Shown: in pieces, positions 6,416 to 9,945 of the stretch
Numbering within the stretch: the stretch's first letter is position 1
Layout of the letters: each line of letters opens with the position of its first letter
Assembly: GCA_031254905.1 (NCBI GenBank)
Contig: JAIRTN010000112.1
Span: 1 to 9,945 of the forward strand
DNA: 9,945 nucleotides
Direction: 5' to 3'
Origin: Coriobacteriales bacterium
GTDB lineage: Bacteria; Actinomycetota; Coriobacteriia; Coriobacteriales; UBA8131
Made by a program: the position numbers and the translations under genes
Notes under the pieces: model-generated
Database searches by the model: none
What the model was told of the DNA's origin: nothing
What the model saw: only the letters and a program-made list of their open reading frames with translations

Positions 6416-7537
6416 ATGCGCCTTATGACGCCTGCTTCATCGCGACCCTTGTGCCCCTCACCCAGCGGGGGAAACGGGAGAGTTGCGAGGGACAAGAGGA
6501 GCGCGTTCTCGTCCCTATTACCGACTCGTTTTGCCTTTGTGCCGTTATTAGCCGTGACCCTGATGCTTGCGCTGGTTGGCTGCGGCAATGCGGCTACGCC
6601 CGTTGGGTCGGGGGGCACGCTTAACGAGAACAGCGCCGACGCGCCGAATGTTGCGCCCGCGGAGAGGATTGCTGTGGGGCCTGTGAGTTTTACGGACAGC
6701 CTTGGTTATGAGGTGCGCGTTGAGGACCCGCAGCGCGTGGTTGCGTGCATGGGCAGCTTTGCCAACATTTGGGAACTGGCGGGCGGCACGCTTGTGGGGG
6801 CATCGGATGACGCTTTTGGCGACTACGGGCTGGCGAGTGAGGGAATCGCGAAGATTGGCGATTTTACGGCGCCGAACATCGAGGCGATTATCGCTCTTGA
6901 CCCCGACCTCGTTATCATGACCGGGATTTCGACCGGGCGCGCAGGGGCGGCGAGCCAGACTGATTTGCGTCAGACGCTTGTGGATTCGGGCATTCCGGTG
7001 GCCTATTTTAACGTTACCACCTTCCCCGATTACCTCGAAATGCTGCGTATATGCTGTGAGATAACCGGTCGTGACGACCTTTTTGCCGAATACGGTGAGG
7101 CTGTTGCCGCCCGTATCGAGGCCATAACGGCGGCGGTTCCCGCGGCATCTTCGGGTACGGCGCCGCGCGTGCTGACGATGATTCCCTACTCCGGCGGCAT
7201 ACGGGTTCAGGGTTCTGAGACCCAGACTGGCGCGATATTTGCCGACCTCGGCGTTACAAATCTCACCGACGAGAACCCGAGCCTGCTGAGGGACTTCAGC
7301 CTTGAGGCCGTCATCGACCTCAACCCCGATTACATCTTCGTGCTGCCGATGGGCTTTAGCGACGAGGAAACGAAGCGGGCGCTTGAGGCGGCAACCTCCG
7401 CGAACCCCGCGTGGAATACGCTGAGCGCAATCCAGAACGGGCATTACTACCTTTTGGAGAAGGAGTACTTCCTCTACAAGCCCAACAACCGTTGGGACAA
7501 AAGCTACGAGATACTCTTTAAGCATCTGTATGGGTAG
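6416..7537 (+). CDS. Fec/BtuF-type ABC importer substrate-binding lipoprotein
   Basis: A 373-residue lipoprotein. A hydrophobic segment (about 39-54) ends in the lipobox LVGC with Cys56, followed by a Gly/Ala/Asn-rich tether to about residue 88. The body is a Peripla_BP_2/TroA-like binding protein: DSLGYEVRVEDPQRVVAC, then NIEAIIALDPDLVIMTG, GIPVAYFN and a C-lobe with LSAIQNGHYYLLEKEY and a final long helix. The family delivers ferric siderophores, haem, cobalamin or related metal complexes to a FecCD-type permease. The ligand cannot be told from sequence. The ATG at 6416 has AAAGGAA 5 nt upstream. Odd: the n-region before the hydrophobic core is about 38 residues, far longer than usual, and its DNA (6451-6491) has a CCCTC...GAGGG inverted-repeat character. 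Third positions favour G and T, unlike the ATPase gene of the same unit. Confidence 0.92.
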   Translation: MRLMTPASSRPLCPSPSGGNGRVARDKRSAFSSLLPTRFAFVPLLAVTLMLALVGCGNAATPVGSGGTLNENSADAPNVAPAERIAVGPVSFTDSLGYEVRVEDPQRVVACMGSFANIWELAGGTLVGASDDAFGDYGLASEGIAKIGDFTAPNIEAIIALDPDLVIMTGISTGRAGAASQTDLRQTLVDSGIPVAYFNVTTFPDYLEMLRICCEITGRDDLFAEYGEAVAARIEAITAAVPAASSGTAPRVLTMIPYSGGIRVQGSETQTGAIFADLGVTNLTDENPSLLRDFSLEAVIDLNPDYIFVLPMGFSDEETKRALEAATSANPAWNTLSAIQNGHYYLLEKEYFLYKPNNRWDKSYEILFKHLYG

Positions 7538-7604
7538 GGCGCGGGGCGCGCGTGGGGCCGTGGGGCCGTGGGGCGCGGCTAGGGCGCTAGGGCGCTAGGG
7601 CGCG
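7536..7604. repeat. Degenerate 8-bp tandem array between binding-protein and permease genes
   Basis: About eight and a half octamers lie in register. CGTGGGGC is repeated three times perfectly at 7551-7574 and CTAGGGCG three times at 7579-7602, with looser GGGCGCG-type units before and a broken unit after. The array begins at the stop codon of the binding-protein gene and ends about 45 nt before the permease start. It contains no start codon with a ribosome-binding site. It is extremely G-rich on the plus strand, so the mRNA could form stable structure between the two genes. Confidence 0.8.
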
Positions 7605-7650
7605 AATGATTTATGAATGGACACTCTGTGAGAGGCACGGATAAAGGCTT

Positions 7651-8664
7651 GTGAAGAACACTCCCGTCATACGGCGTCCTTGGATTACCTTTGCGGTTGT
7701 CGCGGCGGCTCTGCTCGTCGCGACCGTCGCGGCCTTCATCGCGGGGGCCTCGTCGGTGCAGCCGCAAGACGTCTGGGCCCTGCTTACGGGCGGGGAGATA
7801 TCGGCAAGCGCGCGGAGCATCCTTCTCAACGTACGCCTGCCACGCGTGCTGGCCGCCCTGCTTTCGGGTGCCGCACTTGCCGTGGCGGGCGCGCTTATCC
7901 AAGCGGTTCTCGACAATCCGCTCGCCAGCCCTAACATCATCGGCATCAACAGCGGCGCCGGCCTGTTTGTGCTGCTTGCGGCCTCGTTATTCCCCTCGCT
8001 GCTCTGGCTCCCTCCGCTGGCAGCCTTTGCGGGAGCCCTGCTTTCGGCGCTGGTTGTCTTCGGTATCTCGATGGGTACCAGCGCTTCACGCCTCACGGTA
8101 ATCCTCTCCGGCATCGCCATCACGGCGGTCTTCGGCGCGGGCATCAACACCGTACTCATCGTCAGCCCGGACGCATATTTTAGTTCCGCACTCTTTTTGG
8201 TGGGCGGCTTTACGCGGGGCATACCGATTTCGGACATCATCTGGGCCGCCTGCCTCATCCTGCCTGCCCTGCTGCTCTCCTTCATCATCTCCGGCAAGCT
8301 GAACATCCTTGCCCTCGGCGACCAAACGGCTCACTCGCTCGGCATGCGCGTGGGCATCACCCGCCTCGCGCTGCTCGCCTTGGCGGCCCTGCTCGCGGGG
8401 GTCGCGGTAAGCGTGGCGGGTCTGCTCGGCTTCGTCGGCCTCATCATCCCCCACCTTGTTCGCTTCATCACAGGCCACGACAACCGCGTGGTCATACCGC
8501 TCTCGGCGCTCGGCGGCGCGTTTTTCGTCATCGCCTGCGACACCTGCGCCCGCCTGCTTTTCTACCCCTATGAACTGCCGGTCGGCATCATGATGGCCTT
8601 CCTCGGCGGCCCCTTCTTCGTCTATCTCATCGTGAAAAACCGCAAGAGGGGGCTTGATGACTGA
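7651..8664 (+). CDS. FecCD-type ABC importer permease
   Basis: A 337-residue polytopic membrane protein, the normal length for the BtuC/FecCD family, which forms a homodimeric channel. Typical features are RLPRVLAALLSGAALAVAGA (63-82), the following NPLASPNIIGINSGA (89-103), the ATPase-contact region ALGDQTAHSLGM (221-232) and AGLLGFVGLIIPHLVR (256-271). The GTG at 7651 is the only workable start near the 5' end, because an in-frame TAA lies at 7642-7644. Its ribosome-binding site is weak (AAAGG only 3 nt away). A 13-codon open frame (ATG 7613, stop TGA 7652-7654) overlaps this GTG and could couple translation, but has no ribosome-binding site of its own. The gene overlaps the ATPase gene by 8 nt. 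Only one permease gene is present, so a homodimer is expected. Confidence 0.92.
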   Translation: MKNTPVIRRPWITFAVVAAALLVATVAAFIAGASSVQPQDVWALLTGGEISASARSILLNVRLPRVLAALLSGAALAVAGALIQAVLDNPLASPNIIGINSGAGLFVLLAASLFPSLLWLPPLAAFAGALLSALVVFGISMGTSASRLTVILSGIAITAVFGAGINTVLIVSPDAYFSSALFLVGGFTRGIPISDIIWAACLILPALLLSFIISGKLNILALGDQTAHSLGMRVGITRLALLALAALLAGVAVSVAGLLGFVGLIIPHLVRFITGHDNRVVIPLSALGGAFFVIACDTCARLLFYPYELPVGIMMAFLGGPFFVYLIVKNRKRGLDD

Positions 8665-9652
8665 GAGGAATGTTAGCGCGGGCGCTATTGCCACCCCAGC
8701 GGGTGCGGTCAGTCCAGCAACCCCGGCCAACCCGCCGGCATCGGCCAGCGCGGTCAGCCCAACAGTCAGCCCAGCGGCCACCCCAGCAGCCAGCCCAGCG
8801 GCTCCAGCCGCTCCAGCCGCTCCCACCCCCACCCCCGCCAGCCCGGCCACCCCCACCCCCGCCATCGAATTTCGCAACCTCGCCTTCTCCTACGGCCGCG
8901 AGCCCTTCATCGAGAACCTCTCCGCCTCGTTTCGCGCGGGGGCCATCACCAGCATCGTCGGTCCCAACGGCTGCGGCAAATCCACCCTCGTCAAACTCAT
9001 GGACGGCCTGCATAAGCCCTCCGCGGGCGAGGTCCTCATCGACGGAATACCCATCCACAAAATGAACCCCCGCGAGCGCGCGAAACGTCTGGCCGTACTC
9101 GCGCAGGCGGGGCGCGTACCCTCCATGACCGTCGAGGCGCTTGTCGCCTGCGGCCGCCACCCCTACCAAGGGCTTCAAACCCGCCTCTCCCCAGAGGACC
9201 GCGAGCAGGTCGAGCAGGCCCTCCAACTGGCTGGCATCGAGCGCTTCCGCCACCACAACGTCCGCCTCCTCTCCGGCGGCGAGCGCCAACGCGCCTTCAT
9301 CGCCATGACACTCGCCCAAGACACCAGCATCATCGTCCTCGACGAGCCCACCACCTTCCTCGACATACACGCCTGCCACGAAACCATGCAACTCGTGCGC
9401 AGCCTCAACGCCCGCATGCGCAAAACCTTCATCATGGTCATTCACGACCTCGACCTCGCCCTGCGCTACTCCGACGCCATCATCGTCATGGAGCGCGGCA
9501 GCCTCTCCCACGCAGGCAGCATCCCCGAGGTACTCGCCTCAGGCTCCCTCGAACGCACCTTCCATATCCGCGTCTGCCCCGTCAACATCACCTCAGAGAC
9601 AGAGAATAATGGGGACAAGAACGGCACCGCCTACGTCCTCATCCCCCACTAA
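8657..9652 (+). CDS. Fec/BtuD-type ABC importer ATPase with Ala/Pro-rich N-terminal tail
   Basis: A 331-residue cytoplasmic ATPase of the iron-chelate/cobalamin importer family. Walker A GPNGCGKST (102-110), a Q-loop near Gln150, signature LSGGERQR (205-212), Walker B IIVLDEP (225-231) and H-loop His263 are all intact. Its start ATG overlaps the permease end by 8 nt and follows AGAGGGGG (8645-8652) by 4 nt, so the two are translationally coupled. The oddity is residues 5-69: almost only Ala, Pro, Ser, Thr and Val in short repeats, ahead of a core that starts at IEFRNLAFSYG (70-80). Family members usually begin directly with that strand and are about 250-270 residues long. The encoding DNA (8690-8868) is a set of tandem repeats with periods of 9, 12 and 27 bp. 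Codons in the core end nearly always in C. Confidence 0.93.
   Translation: MTERNVSAGAIATPAGAVSPATPANPPASASAVSPTVSPAATPAASPAAPAAPAAPTPTPASPATPTPAIEFRNLAFSYGREPFIENLSASFRAGAITSIVGPNGCGKSTLVKLMDGLHKPSAGEVLIDGIPIHKMNPRERAKRLAVLAQAGRVPSMTVEALVACGRHPYQGLQTRLSPEDREQVEQALQLAGIERFRHHNVRLLSGGERQRAFIAMTLAQDTSIIVLDEPTTFLDIHACHETMQLVRSLNARMRKTFIMVIHDLDLALRYSDAIIVMERGSLSHAGSIPEVLASGSLERTFHIRVCPVNITSETENNGDKNGTAYVLIPH
8763..8868. repeat. In-frame 12-, 9- and 27-bp tandem repeats inside the ATPase 5' end
   Basis: 12-bp units CAGTCAGCCCAG, CGGCCACCCCAG and CAGCCAGCCCAG occupy 8763-8798. GCTCCAGCC is repeated exactly at 8801-8809 and 8810-8818. A block reading CCACCCCCACCCCCGCC occurs twice, about 27 bp apart, between 8822 and 8866. 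All periods are multiples of three and the array is translated as the Ala/Pro/Thr tail. Confidence 0.75.
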
Positions 9653-9945
9653 CCCCAAATCCCCGCAACCCCGCCCCCATCGCACGGCGCTCCTATCGTG
9701 CGCACGGGGCGGCTTCGCCGCTCGCGGCTCTATACGCGCCGGGCTATACGCCTCGGCGCCCTTATCACTTGCGTCCGTCATTTCGACCGGACCCCGCAAG
9801 CGCTGGTAGGTTGTCATTTCGAACGGAGCCGCAGGCGCAGAGAGAAATCTAGTCTCACGGCCTCAACCCGGGTCAGAAAAACCCGGCGCTCCAACTGAGC
9901 CGCTACTCGCCGCACCCCTCTTGCGCCGCAACCTCCACTCGCTTT
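9653..9945. other. Non-coding end of the window with hairpins and repeats
   Basis: No supportable gene lies here. After the ATPase stop come hairpins at 9681-9702 (CGCACG/CGTGCG, 10-nt loop) and 9707-9723 (GCGGC-TTC-GCCGC core), which might end the operon's transcript although no T-run follows. CTATACGC is directly repeated at 9730-9737 and 9744-9751. Two GTCATTTCGA repeats follow. A further hairpin, CCGGGT (9868-9873) with ACCCGG (9881-9886), may belong to whatever gene lies beyond the right edge. A minus-strand frame is open from the edge to about 9817 but shows no recognisable protein. Confidence 0.6.
9777..9850. repeat. Two copies of a GTCATTTCGA...AGAAATCT dispersed-type repeat
   Basis: GTCATTTCGA occurs at 9777-9786 and 9813-9822, each followed by a CGGA/CGGAGC-type stretch. 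The second copy runs through GCCGCAGGC to GAGAAATCT, ending at 9850. This head, GC core and tail resemble a palindromic intergenic repeat that I recall from many unrelated bacterial genomes. The first copy looks truncated after about 25 bp. Confidence 0.6.

Noticed and set aside
6548..7525. A 325-codon minus-strand open frame
   Set aside because: It is antisense to the substrate-binding lipoprotein and shows no motif or signal.
7606..7654. Leader peptides of 12-13 codons before the permease gene (ATG 7606 and ATG 7613)
   Set aside because: Neither has a ribosome-binding site, composition does not suggest an attenuator, and chance open frames of this length are common. Noted only as possible translational coupling.
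8627..9511. A 294-codon minus-strand frame rich in Gly
   Set aside because: It mirrors the ABC ATPase gene; the Gly/Trp-rich end is the reverse of the Ala/Pro repeat.
9698..9898. A 66-codon plus-strand frame at the right end
   Set aside because: It runs through hairpins and the GTCATTTCGA repeats, has no ribosome-binding site and no recognisable protein.

Overview
The window is GC-rich with GTG as well as ATG starts. It carries a Tat-type lipoprotein, a SPASM radical SAM enzyme of the siroheme/haem-branch type and a compact FecBCD-type importer. I infer a high-GC Gram-positive, probably an anaerobic actinobacterium of the Coriobacteriia type. That placement rests on gene content and style only; there is no rRNA or marker gene here.

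Layout, left to right. (1) Bases 1-1187, minus strand: a DUF362-family Tat lipoprotein running off the left edge. (2) Bases 1188-1461: a divergent AT-rich promoter island followed by a low-complexity leader with an 11-bp period. (3) Bases 1462-4233, plus strand: a two-gene unit, a metallo-beta-lactamase-fold hydrolase with a winged-helix tail and an OPT-family membrane transporter, translationally coupled. (4) Bases 4234-5244: a MerR-family regulator behind a textbook MerR-type promoter, with a 19-bp spacer and a perfect 11+1+11 dyad. (5) Bases 5339-9652, plus strand: a radical SAM/SPASM protein resembling the NirJ/AhbC/AhbD group, a lipoprotein substrate-binding protein, a FecCD-type permease and an ATPase with an unusual Ala/Pro-rich N-terminal tail. 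(6) Bases 9653-9945: non-coding, with hairpins and two copies of a dispersed-type repeat (GTCATTTCGA...).

How the parts may work together (inference): the binding protein, permease and ATPase form a complete importer of the iron-siderophore/haem/cobalamin superfamily. The radical SAM enzyme is the first gene of that run, suggesting import coupled to modification of a tetrapyrrole or other metal complex, possibly under the MerR regulator just upstream. The OPT transporter and hydrolase upstream may form a second uptake-and-processing pair, for peptides or metal chelates.

The most unexpected structure is a set of degenerate short tandem arrays. Periods of 11, 12 (6) and 8 bp occur in three intergenic gaps, and periods of 9, 12 and 27 bp (all multiples of three) occur in the coding 5' end of the ATPase gene. 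This looks like one slippage process shaping gene junctions, filtered by reading frame where translated.
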